This document shows positions 5,537-11,319 of a stretch of 11,924 bases of DNA, in pieces. The stretch is from an uncultured Desulfovibrionaceae bacterium (GTDB lineage: Bacteria; Desulfobacterota; Desulfovibrionia; Desulfovibrionales; Desulfovibrionaceae): contig CASQEL010000029.1 in the NCBI GenBank assembly GCA_949427775.1, forward strand, positions 1 to 11,924, given 5' to 3'. How positions within the stretch are numbered: position 1 is the first letter of the stretch; each line of letters starts with the position of its first letter. Both the position numbers and the translations under genes were made by a program. The notes under the pieces are model-generated. The model was not told the origin of the DNA and made no database searches. It saw only the letters and a list, made by a program, of their open reading frames with translations.

Positions 5537-6769
5537 GTGAAACGTATCGTGAAAGCAGCCCTTGTGGCGGTATGGTTTATGGTCCTGACCTTTCCCCTCA
5601 TGGGCATCAAGGTCAACAGTGTGGCAAAAACGCTGACCTGGCGCTGGGATCGCACCGCGCTTATGGGGGCGGCCACGTTCTTTCTGGCGCTGCTCTGGGG
5701 ATGGTGCTTCGAGCGCAAGGCCCGGGGATTGCCCATCATCTCTCTTCCCCCGGGCGGCGCGGGACGGCGGCCGGAAAGCGGCCCCGGCGTGCGCCGGGGC
5801 ATCCTTCTGGCCGTGCTGGCGGGCATGATCGCCATGCCCCTGCTCAGTTCCATCTACCAGACCAACATCATGATCTCCGCCCTGCTCTACGTCATGCTGG
5901 CCCTGGGTCTGAACATCGTGGTAGGGCTGGCCGGGCAGCTTGTGCTGGGGTATGTGGCCTTCTACGCCGTAGGCGCCTACACCTACGGGCTGCTGCACCA
6001 GTATTTCGGTCTGGGCTTCTGGACCTGCCTGCCTCTGGGCGGCGTCATGGCCGTGATCTTCGGCCTGATTCTGGGCTTTCCCGTGCTGCGGTTGCGGGGC
6101 GACTATCTGGCCATCGTCACGCTGGGCTTCGGAGAAATCGTCCGCCTGACGCTCCAGAACTGGAGTTCCGTCACCGGCGGCCCGCGCGGCATCTCCAATA
6201 TCCCGCGTCCGGAGCTCTTCGGCCTGCAGATGGGCATCGAGGAATCCAGCATCTACATCTACTATCTGGTGCTGGCAGCCGTGCTGATCACCATTCTTGT
6301 GATTTCACGGCTCAAGAACTCCCGTGTGGGACTGGCGCTTCAGGCCCTGCGCGAAGACGAAATCGCCTGCGAGGCCATGGGCATCGACGTCACTCGCGTC
6401 AAACTTTCGGCCTTCGCCCTCGGCTCCTGCTGGGCGGGGTTCGCGGGCGTCATCTTCGCAGCCAAAACCACGTATATCAATCCGGCCAGCTTCACCTTCA
6501 TGGAGTCGGCCATGATTCTCTCCATGGTGGTTCTGGGCGGCATGGGCTCCATCGTCGGCGTGGCGGCGGCCGCCATGCTGCTGATTCTGGTGCCCGAATA
6601 TCTGCGCGCCTTTTCCGAATACAGGATGCTTATTTTCGGTGCGGTCATGGTTCTGATGATGATCTTCCGCCCGCAGGGCCTTGTCACCGGCGAAAAACGC
6701 CGTTACCGCGTGCCTGGGGAGAACAGGGCGCGCCAGACCGTGGAGGCGTCGCATGAAGCCCGTGCTTGA
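5537..6769 (+). CDS. livM: Branched-chain amino acid ABC transporter permease LivM
   Basis: LivM is the second channel subunit, pairing with LivH. It has 410 residues: two extra N-terminal membrane segments (about 7-25 and 41-58), a polar Gly/Pro/Arg-rich cytoplasmic stretch (about 60-92), then the conserved permease core. Core motifs are LNIVVGLAGQLVLG, FPVLRLRGDYLAIVTLGFGEIVR, the coupling loop ALREDEIACEAMGID and LGGMGSIVG. The extra N-terminal part is a normal feature of long LivM proteins such as that of E. coli. The start is GTG 5537, with GAGGG (5525-5529) overlapping the livH stop at 7 nt spacing; an in-frame GTG at 5549 is a weaker choice. The 3' end overlaps livG by 17 nt, which indicates translational coupling. 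Confidence 0.94.
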   Translation: MKRIVKAALVAVWFMVLTFPLMGIKVNSVAKTLTWRWDRTALMGAATFFLALLWGWCFERKARGLPIISLPPGGAGRRPESGPGVRRGILLAVLAGMIAMPLLSSIYQTNIMISALLYVMLALGLNIVVGLAGQLVLGYVAFYAVGAYTYGLLHQYFGLGFWTCLPLGGVMAVIFGLILGFPVLRLRGDYLAIVTLGFGEIVRLTLQNWSSVTGGPRGISNIPRPELFGLQMGIEESSIYIYYLVLAAVLITILVISRLKNSRVGLALQALREDEIACEAMGIDVTRVKLSAFALGSCWAGFAGVIFAAKTTYINPASFTFMESAMILSMVVLGGMGSIVGVAAAAMLLILVPEYLRAFSEYRMLIFGAVMVLMMIFRPQGLVTGEKRRYRVPGENRARQTVEASHEARA

Positions 6770-7541
6770 GGTCACGTCCCTGTCCCAGAACTTCGGAGGG
6801 CTTCGCGCCCTGAACGACGTGGATTTGACTGTGCGCGAGGGAGAAATCGTGGCCCTCATCGGTCCCAACGGCGCGGGCAAAACCACGTTTTTCAACTGCA
6901 TCACGGGCATCTACACGCCCACGGAAGGAGACGTGTTTCTGCATATGCCCGACGGCGAAAAAGCGCGTCTCAACGGCAGAAAACCGCACAAAATCACCGC
7001 CATGGGCATGGCCCGCACCTTTCAGAACATCCGTTTGTTCCCGGAAATGACCGTACTGGAAAACGTGATGATCGGCCGTCACTGCCGTACCCGCGCCGGC
7101 ATTCTGGGCGCGCTGCTGCGCGACCGGGGCACCCGCCGGGAAGAACAGGCGTCCGTGGAACGCAGCTACGAACTGCTGCGCAGCGTCCACCTGCATACCT
7201 TGTACAATGAAACGGCCAAAAACCTCCCTTACGGAGCGCAGCGTCGTCTGGAGATCGCGCGGGCCATGGCCACCGAACCCCATATGCTGCTGCTGGACGA
7301 ACCCGCCGCGGGCATGAACCCTCATGAAACACGGGAACTGGAAGATCTGGTGCGGGAAATCCGCGACAGCCGCAAGCTTTCCGTACTGTTGATCGAGCAT
7401 GACATGGGCATGGTCATGTCGCTTTCGGATCGTATCTACGTGATGGAATACGGCTCCCGCATCGCGGCCGGAACGCCCGAGGAAATCCGGGCCAACCCCC
7501 AGGTCATCAAGGCCTATCTCGGAGAGGAAGCCCATGCTTGA
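6753..7541 (+). CDS. livG: Branched-chain amino acid ABC transporter ATP-binding protein LivG
   Basis: LivG is the first of two ATPase subunits driving import. It has 262 residues and complete ABC motifs: Walker A GPNGAGKTT (37-45), Q-loop Gln91 in RTFQNIRLFPEMTVLENVM, signature NLPYGAQRRLEIARA (157-171), Walker B MLLLDEP (178-184) with Glu183, and switch His216 in LLIEHDMGMVM. The signature has Pro-Tyr-Gly-Ala instead of the general LSGG, and AGMNP follows Walker B; both are characteristic of the LivG subfamily. ATG 6753 has a perfect GGAGG (6742-6746) at 6 nt and begins inside livM. An upstream in-frame start at 6681 would add 24 residues antagonistic to the family's usual N-terminus. The end overlaps livF by 8 nt. 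Confidence 0.95.
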   Translation: MKPVLEVTSLSQNFGGLRALNDVDLTVREGEIVALIGPNGAGKTTFFNCITGIYTPTEGDVFLHMPDGEKARLNGRKPHKITAMGMARTFQNIRLFPEMTVLENVMIGRHCRTRAGILGALLRDRGTRREEQASVERSYELLRSVHLHTLYNETAKNLPYGAQRRLEIARAMATEPHMLLLDEPAAGMNPHETRELEDLVREIRDSRKLSVLLIEHDMGMVMSLSDRIYVMEYGSRIAAGTPEEIRANPQVIKAYLGEEAHA

Positions 7542-8238
7542 GCTGCGGGACGTCGATACCTTTTACGGCAACATTCAGGCTCTGCGCGGCGTCACGCTGC
7601 GGATCGAAGATGGAGAAATCGCCACGCTCATCGGAGCCAACGGGGCGGGCAAAAGCACCACCCTCATGACCATCTGCGGGGTCAACAGGGCGCGGCGCGG
7701 CGAAATACTCCTGGACGGCACGCCCATCCAGGATCTGCCGCCTCATGCCATCGTCCGCCTGGGCATCAGTCAGGTGCCCGAGGGACGTTTGATCTTTCCC
7801 GATCTTACCGTGCAGGAGAATCTGGATCTGGGAGCCTTTCTGCGCAACGACAAGGCCGCTGTCCGCCGGGACATGGACTATGTGTTCGAGCTCTTCCCCA
7901 TTCTGGCCGAACGCCGCCGCCAGACCGGCGGCACGCTCTCGGGCGGAGAACAGCAGATGCTGGCCATCTCGCGCGCGCTCATGGGCCGCCCGCGCCTGCT
8001 GTTGCTGGACGAACCTTCGCTGGGTCTGGCGCCCATCATCATTCGCCAGATTTTTGAAATCATCCAAAAAGTCAACCGGGACGGCACCACGGTCTTTCTG
8101 GTGGAACAGAACGCCAACCAGGCCCTGCGCATCGCCCACCGCGGCTATGTGATGGAAAACGGCCGCATCGTCATGTCGGATCAGGCCGACAAGCTGCTCT
8201 CCAGCCCGGCAGTGCGTGAAGCCTACCTGGGAATGTGA
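7534..8238 (+). CDS. livF: Branched-chain amino acid ABC transporter ATP-binding protein LivF
   Basis: LivF is the second ATPase subunit and the last gene of the operon. The 234-residue length is typical. Motifs are Walker A GANGAGKST (34-42), the subfamily sequence VPEGRLIFPDLTVQENL, signature LSGGEQQMLAISRALM (135-150), and Walker B LLLLDEPSLGLAP with Glu160. The switch position reads LVEQNA, with Gln192 where most ABC ATPases have His; this is normal for LivF and is not a defect. ATG 7534 follows GGAGAGG (7521-7527) and overlaps the livG end by 8 nt, so the two ATPases are probably made in equal amounts. A strong hairpin with a T run follows 23 nt after the stop. Confidence 0.95.
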   Translation: MLELRDVDTFYGNIQALRGVTLRIEDGEIATLIGANGAGKSTTLMTICGVNRARRGEILLDGTPIQDLPPHAIVRLGISQVPEGRLIFPDLTVQENLDLGAFLRNDKAAVRRDMDYVFELFPILAERRRQTGGTLSGGEQQMLAISRALMGRPRLLLLDEPSLGLAPIIIRQIFEIIQKVNRDGTTVFLVEQNANQALRIAHRGYVMENGRIVMSDQADKLLSSPAVREAYLGM

Positions 8239-8261
8239 CGGGATTTTCAGAGCAGCGTTTG

Positions 8262-8314
8262 CGGAAAACGCCGCGCCGGTTGCTTGAAGAGCCGGTGCGG
8301 CGTTTGTCCGTTTT
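8262..8314. terminator. Bidirectional hairpin terminator between livF and cheX-like gene
   Basis: Bases 8262-8279 pair with 8292-8310 to form an 18-bp stem with one bulged G (8306) and one G-U pair, around a 12-nt loop. TTTT (8311-8314) follows on the + strand, and the left arm carries AAAA (8265-8268), giving a T-run segment within the stem when read from the minus strand. It sits 23 nt after the livF stop and 14 nt beyond the stop of the convergent cheX-like gene, so it can end both transcripts. Confidence 0.85.
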
Positions 8315-8328
8315 CGCAGGCCCGTGGG

Positions 8329-8790
8329 CTACTCAAAGCAGAATTCCACAATAAACTCACCCGCATCAATGGCGAAAGGGATGGCCACTACCGGGGCGTC
8401 CGTCAGGTGCGTGACGGTATGCCTGTCTCCGAAAACGATAGAGGGGGTGGCTCCCTGCAGAGACAGGCCGTCTTCCGCCAGTTTGGCGCGGGCCTGGCCG
8501 GAAATCATGTTGGTGACTTCCCCCACCGTATCGCGCGTATCCTGTATGATGTCCCGGATATCGTCCCCCAGCATGCCCCGCACCACCGCAATGGCCGACG
8601 CCTTGGGAAACGTCACGGCGATGCTGCCGCGTTTGTCGCCGGTTATGCCGATGATGGCCGACACATCACCCAAAGCCACCATGTTTGTTTTCACAAAGGG
8701 CTTTCCGGCAACAGGCTTGATGTTCGCCATAGTTGACAGTACATTGACTGTAGCGGAGACAAACCTTTTGGCTACGGCGGCGTTATCCAT
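8329..8790 (-). CDS. cheX: CheX-type chemotaxis protein (CheY-P phosphatase family)
   Basis: CheX/CheC/FliY proteins remove phosphate from CheY-P and so reset the flagellar motor signal. The 153-residue protein has the single-domain CheX layout: an N-terminal helix region (SATVNVLSTMANI), a beta segment (GDVSAIIGITGDKRGSIAVTF, 41-61), a helix with GEVTNMISG (90-98), and the late strands IVFGDRHTVTHL and PVVAIPF. The helix carries Glu91 and Asn94 as the ExxN pair that forms the phosphatase site in this family. The start is the ATG at 8788-8790, preceded by a perfect AAGGAGG (8798-8804) at 7 nt. An in-frame start 24 nt further upstream would include that ribosome site and is rejected. It is transcribed alone, convergent with livF, with no other chemotaxis gene in the window; a stand-alone phosphatase acting on a distant che system is likely. 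A non-chemotaxis response-regulator partner is possible. Confidence 0.82.
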   Translation of the reverse strand: MDNAAVAKRFVSATVNVLSTMANIKPVAGKPFVKTNMVALGDVSAIIGITGDKRGSIAVTFPKASAIAVVRGMLGDDIRDIIQDTRDTVGEVTNMISGQARAKLAEDGLSLQGATPSIVFGDRHTVTHLTDAPVVAIPFAIDAGEFIVEFCFE

Positions 8791-9154
8791 GCGGCATCCT
8801 CCTTCTGACGGCAATAACGTTCAGGCATTGGACACTAGCTCAAGACATACGACTCGTCCAGTGGCCCTCTCCACAAGACATCCGCTGTGTCAATGAAAGT
8901 TCTTTCTTAATTATTTGAAATTAAAAAATAAATTTTCAATACATCATCATGGGGGCGAATGTCTCTCTCCACGTCATCCGGAAAAATTCGGCGTAGTGCC
9001 CGCAACGTCTCCGGCTGGAAGCGCTGAAAAGGCGGGACTCTCTCATGTATGGCGATGTCACGCCAAAAAATATGTTTTTCCCCATAGTGAATGTCGACGA
9101 CCGGGACTGACCCGAAGCATACTGTATCGTCTTCAGCAACAAAGGAACACTGTC
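8791..9154. other. Divergent intergenic region between cheX-like gene and yqeB
   Basis: This 364-bp region separates two divergently read genes. It holds the cheX ribosome site and leader, an AT-rich promoter block (about 8895-8945), and about 200 bp of leader or upstream sequence for yqeB. Weak potential ORFs on either strand have no ribosome site or recognisable product. No clear yqeB promoter or known molybdenum-linked riboswitch was recognised. A small CGGG/CCCG hairpin lies at 9102-9114. Confidence 0.5.
8910..8939 (-). promoter_or_regulatory. Probable promoter of the cheX-like gene
   Basis: On the minus strand, TTGAAA (8934-8939) and AATAAT (8910-8915) are separated by 18 bp within a strongly AT-rich block, matching sigma-70 at 4 of 6 and 5 of 6 positions. 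The start of transcription would be near 8903, giving a leader of about 110 nt. TTGAAA (8915-8920) and TTTCAA (8934-8939) also form a dyad centred in the block. No flagellar sigma-28 consensus was recognised. A second TTGACA on the minus strand (8888-8893) lacks a -10 box. Confidence 0.45.
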
Positions 9155-9982
9155 ATGCAGACATTATGGCAAACCCGCATTTTGATCCGGGGGGCCGGGG
9201 ATCTGGCCACCGGCGTGGCCGCAAGGCTTTGGCGCAGCGGTCTGCGCCGCATTCTCATGCTGGAAACTCCCGCTCCCATGGCCGTACGCCGCGCAGTGGC
9301 TTTTTCCGAGGCGGTATACGAGGGGCGCGCCACAGTGGAAGGCATCACGGCCGAGCGCGTCTCGTCGGCGTCTCCGACCGCGCTGGAATCCGTCTGGGAA
9401 TGGGACAGCGTCGCGGTGCTGGTGGACCCGGAAGGCTCCTGCCTGTCTGAATACGCGCCGGACGTGTTCATAGAGGCCACCCTTTCCAAGCGCAACATCG
9501 GCCTCCGCGCGGATATGGCTCCTCTCGTGCTGGCCCTGGGGCCGGGGTACAACGCGGGCACCGATGCGCATCAGGTCATCGAAACAAACCGGGGCACGCT
9601 GTTGGGGCGGGTCATCGACAGGGGCGCGGCGGAGGCCAATACCGGCGTTCCGGGCGAAATCCGCGGTTTCGCCAGGGAGCGCGTGTTGCGCTGCCCCGAC
9701 GGGGGCGTCGTCCATACCGATTTCCATATCGGCCAACCTGTCCGCCGGGGCGACGCCGTCTGTCGCGTGGGGGATACCCCGGTCGTCGCTGAAATAGACG
9801 GCGTGGTACGCGGCCTGTTGCGTGACGGCGCCATGGTGGCGCCAATGGCCAAGCTGGGCGACATCGATCCCCGGCCTGACGTGGACTGCACGCTGATCAC
9901 CGAAAAAGCGCTGGCCATCGGCGGCGGCGTGCTGGAAGCCATTTTGGCCCATCTCTATACTCGCGACAATCGGGCGGATTGA
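9155..9982 (+). CDS. yqeB: YqeB/EF2563-family protein of the selenium-dependent molybdenum hydroxylase system
   Basis: This family is tied by genome co-occurrence to maturation of selenium-dependent molybdenum hydroxylases (xanthine dehydrogenase-like enzymes with a labile Se cofactor); its biochemical step is not established. The 275-residue protein has the family's hallmark N-terminus RGAGDLATGVAARL (12-25), resembling a nucleotide-binding loop, then ETPAPMAVRRAVAFSEAVYEG (37-57), LGPGYNAGTDAHQVIETNRG (128-147), NTGVPGEI (162-169) and AIGGGVLEAIL (254-264). Residues about 190-240 (HIGQPVRRGD ... EIDGVVRGLLRDG ... KLGDID) read like a biotinyl/lipoyl-type barrel-sandwich hybrid; that is my inference. 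ATG 9155 follows AAAGGA (9141-9146) at 8 nt. An open frame reaching back to 8915 contains no family sequence and is excluded. nfo follows after only 10 bp. No hydroxylase, selD or yqeC gene is present in the window, so the partner must be elsewhere. Confidence 0.85.
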   Translation: MQTLWQTRILIRGAGDLATGVAARLWRSGLRRILMLETPAPMAVRRAVAFSEAVYEGRATVEGITAERVSSASPTALESVWEWDSVAVLVDPEGSCLSEYAPDVFIEATLSKRNIGLRADMAPLVLALGPGYNAGTDAHQVIETNRGTLLGRVIDRGAAEANTGVPGEIRGFARERVLRCPDGGVVHTDFHIGQPVRRGDAVCRVGDTPVVAEIDGVVRGLLRDGAMVAPMAKLGDIDPRPDVDCTLITEKALAIGGGVLEAILAHLYTRDNRAD

Positions 9983-9992
9983 CGGGGCCGCC

Positions 9993-10829
9993 ATGCTGCA
10001 TATCGGTTGTCATCTTTCTTCCGCCAGGGGCTACGCGCACATGGGCAACGAGGCCCTGAAACTCGGCGCGGACACCTTCCAGTTTTTCACCCGCAACCCG
10101 CGAGGCGGCAAGGCCAAGGCCGTGGACCCTCAGGACGGGGCAGCCCTGCGCGCGTTGATGGGGGAGCATGGCTTCGCTCCCCTGCTGGCCCACGCTCCCT
10201 ACACGCTGAACGCCTGCGCGGCGGAACCGCGCGTCCGCGACTTTGCCCGCACAGCCATGCGGCAGGATCTGGACACGCTGGAAACCTTTCTGCCCGGCAA
10301 TCTCTACAACTTCCATCCGGGAAGCCATGTGGGCCAGGGCATGGACGCGGGGATAGCGCTTGTCGTCGATCTGCTGCGACAGATGCTGCGTCCGGAACAG
10401 CGCACACGGGTACTGCTGGAAACCATGTCGGGCAAGGGAAGCGAAGTGGGCGGACGCTTTGAGGAAATTGCCCGCATCCTGCGGGATGTGAACATGCCCG
10501 ACTGCACCGGCGTCTGTCTGGACACCTGCCACGTCTATTCCGCAGGCTACGACATCGTCAATGATCTTGACGGTGTGCTGACCAGATTCGACGCGGTGAT
10601 CGGCCTGAACAACCTGTACGCCGTTCATCTGAACGACAGCCTGACGCCCTTTGACTCGCATAAAGACAGGCATGCCCGCATCGGGGAAGGCTCTCTGGGG
10701 CTGGACGCCATCGTCAGAATCATCAACCACCCCCGGCTGAAGCATTTGCCGTTCTGCCTGGAAACACCCAACGAACTTCCCGGTTATGCCGCCGAAATCC
10801 GTCTCTTGCGCGACGCCTGGCGCGGCTGA
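9993..10829 (+). CDS. nfo: Endonuclease IV (deoxyribonuclease IV, AP endonuclease)
   Basis: Nfo cuts the DNA backbone 5' of abasic sites and removes 3'-blocking groups in base-excision repair. The 278-residue protein is a TIM barrel of usual length (E. coli 285). All nine metal ligands of the trinuclear zinc centre can be located: His67 (AHAPY), His108 (NFHPGS), Glu143 (LLETMSG), Asp177 and His180 (CLDTCH), His212 (VHLNDS), Asp225 and His227 (KDRHARIGEG) and Glu257 (CLETPN). The order and spacing match the E. coli enzyme closely. ATG 9993 follows GGGG (9984-9987) and comes 10 bp after the yqeB stop, so the two are probably cotranscribed and coupled; no functional link between them is known. 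A long inverted repeat starts 31 bp after the stop. The last 107 bp are overlapped antisense by the open frame of the NfeD-like gene. Confidence 0.97.
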   Translation: MLHIGCHLSSARGYAHMGNEALKLGADTFQFFTRNPRGGKAKAVDPQDGAALRALMGEHGFAPLLAHAPYTLNACAAEPRVRDFARTAMRQDLDTLETFLPGNLYNFHPGSHVGQGMDAGIALVVDLLRQMLRPEQRTRVLLETMSGKGSEVGGRFEEIARILRDVNMPDCTGVCLDTCHVYSAGYDIVNDLDGVLTRFDAVIGLNNLYAVHLNDSLTPFDSHKDRHARIGEGSLGLDAIVRIINHPRLKHLPFCLETPNELPGYAAEIRLLRDAWRG

Positions 10830-11190
10830 CGCCACACGCGCGCGTATAACGCGACGACATGCGATATTTCCGGAGAAACCTCGTTTTCCACCGGGAATAT
10901 CGCAGACAAAACATTTGAGCAAACAGCGTTTCATTGCGGGGCGTCGGCCAGGATGCGACCTGTGCGTGCCGCCCGAACACGGACTTGACGCACCTGCGCA
11001 ACAGCAACAGCGACCCCAGCGACACCCCTATAAAAACAATAAGTTGCACTTTCAGCGTGCCGCCCAGGGCCGCCGGTATTCCAGCCGCCCAAGCGCCCAG
11101 ACCAAAAAAGATGACGACCAGGGCGGGGAAAACCAATTCGATCAACAAAAAGCCTGCGCCTATGAAAAACCAGATCAGCGTCATGCCCAT
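10723..11190 (-). CDS. NfeD-like membrane protein lacking its C-terminal domain (probably truncated gene)
   Basis: Residues 1 to about 75 look like the membrane part of a short NfeD protein: MTLIWFFIGAGFLLIELVFP, FFGLGAWAA, then VQLIVFIGVSLGSLLLLRR, giving three membrane segments (about 4-26, 27-43 and 47-64). NfeD proteins normally continue into a soluble OB-fold domain with Gly/Val-rich strands. Here the frame instead runs through Arg-rich, non-conserved sequence (about 76-155), crosses a long inverted repeat and overlaps the last 107 bp of nfo antisense. I found no OB-fold remnant in the other two minus frames, so a simple frameshift does not explain it; deletion or replacement of the 3' part is more likely. 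Only 10960-11190 is supported as coding. ATG 11190 or 11184 could be the start, and neither has a strong ribosome site. A good promoter lies just upstream, so a short anchor protein may still be made. Confidence 0.55.
   Translation of the reverse strand: MGMTLIWFFIGAGFLLIELVFPALVVIFFGLGAWAAGIPAALGGTLKVQLIVFIGVSLGSLLLLRRCVKSVFGRHAQVASWPTPRNETLFAQMFCLRYSRWKTRFLRKYRMSSRYTRACGVSRARRRARDGFRRHNREVRWVFPGRTANASAGGG
10860..10904. repeat. Long inverted repeat between nfo and the NfeD-like gene, possible terminator
   Basis: TGCGATATTTCCGG (10860-10873) pairs with CCGGGAATATCGCA (10891-10904) over 14 positions with one G-U, and AAA/TTT inside the 17-nt loop can add further pairs. No T run follows on either strand, so it may be a Rho-assisted terminator or 3' stabiliser for nfo. 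It lies inside the extended open frame of the NfeD-like gene, which suggests that stretch is not selected as protein. Confidence 0.6.
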
Positions 11191-11227
11191 ATGCCGTGTA
11201 TTCCGGATAATGCAATGAATTATTTAT

Positions 11228-11256
11228 GTTATACCACATGCTTCCCGTCTCCACAA
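11228..11256 (-). promoter_or_regulatory. Probable promoter of the NfeD-like gene
   Basis: On the minus strand, TTGTGG (11251-11256) and TATAAC (11228-11233, 5 of 6 consensus bases) are separated by exactly 17 bp, with a TG motif near the -10. Transcription from about 11221 would give a leader of about 30 nt. It lies downstream of the gluQ stop, so the NfeD-like gene need not depend on gluQ read-through. Confidence 0.55.
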
Positions 11257-11261
11257 GCCGC

Positions 11262-11275
11262 GGCGGTCTGCCGCC
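11262..11275. repeat. Short GC hairpin at the edge of the repeated 32-bp segment
   Basis: GGCGG (11262-11266) and CCGCC (11271-11275) form a perfect 5-bp stem around TCTG. It lies downstream of gluQ and next to the solo repeat end. It could be a weak gluQ terminator, but no T run follows in the minus direction. Confidence 0.35.
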
Positions 11276-11307
11276 CAGGCAATCGCACGAACAAAGATAA
11301 TTTATGG
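11274..11307. repeat. Solo copy of one end of the 1313-1429 element
   Basis: Read on the + strand, 11274-11305 matches the reverse complement of the right end of the element at 1313-1429 (bases 1398-1429) at 28 of 32 positions. The mismatches are at 11276, 11277, 11287 and 11293; after a one-base gap the GG at 11306-11307 also agrees. The match starts at the outer tip of the terminal repeat and reads inward, then stops about 13 bp before the gluQ stop codon. No second terminal repeat or target duplication was found nearby, so this is a truncated or solo end. An alternative is that this 32-bp sequence is a conserved site with its own function: in both places it reads in the same direction about 80-105 bp upstream of the next gene. 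Confidence 0.65.
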
Positions 11308-11319
11308 TTGCGTTGCGGC

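Noticed and set aside
5572..6756. 394-residue open frame on the + strand overlapping livM
   Set aside because: Off-frame shadow of livM, with no membrane segments or motifs; livM itself is strongly conserved.
8936..9142. 68-residue open frame on the minus strand in the divergent region
   Set aside because: It starts at a TTG without a ribosome site, has no recognisable motif and ends in the AT-rich promoter block.
8945..9154. Molybdenum cofactor riboswitch or ModE site before yqeB
   Set aside because: I could not identify the conserved motifs or a convincing multi-stem layout; only a 4-bp hairpin was visible.
11287..11312. XerCD dif-like recombination site in the AT-rich part of the repeat
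   Set aside because: The two half-sites needed with a 6-bp centre are not present; only short GATAA/TTTATG similarity exists.
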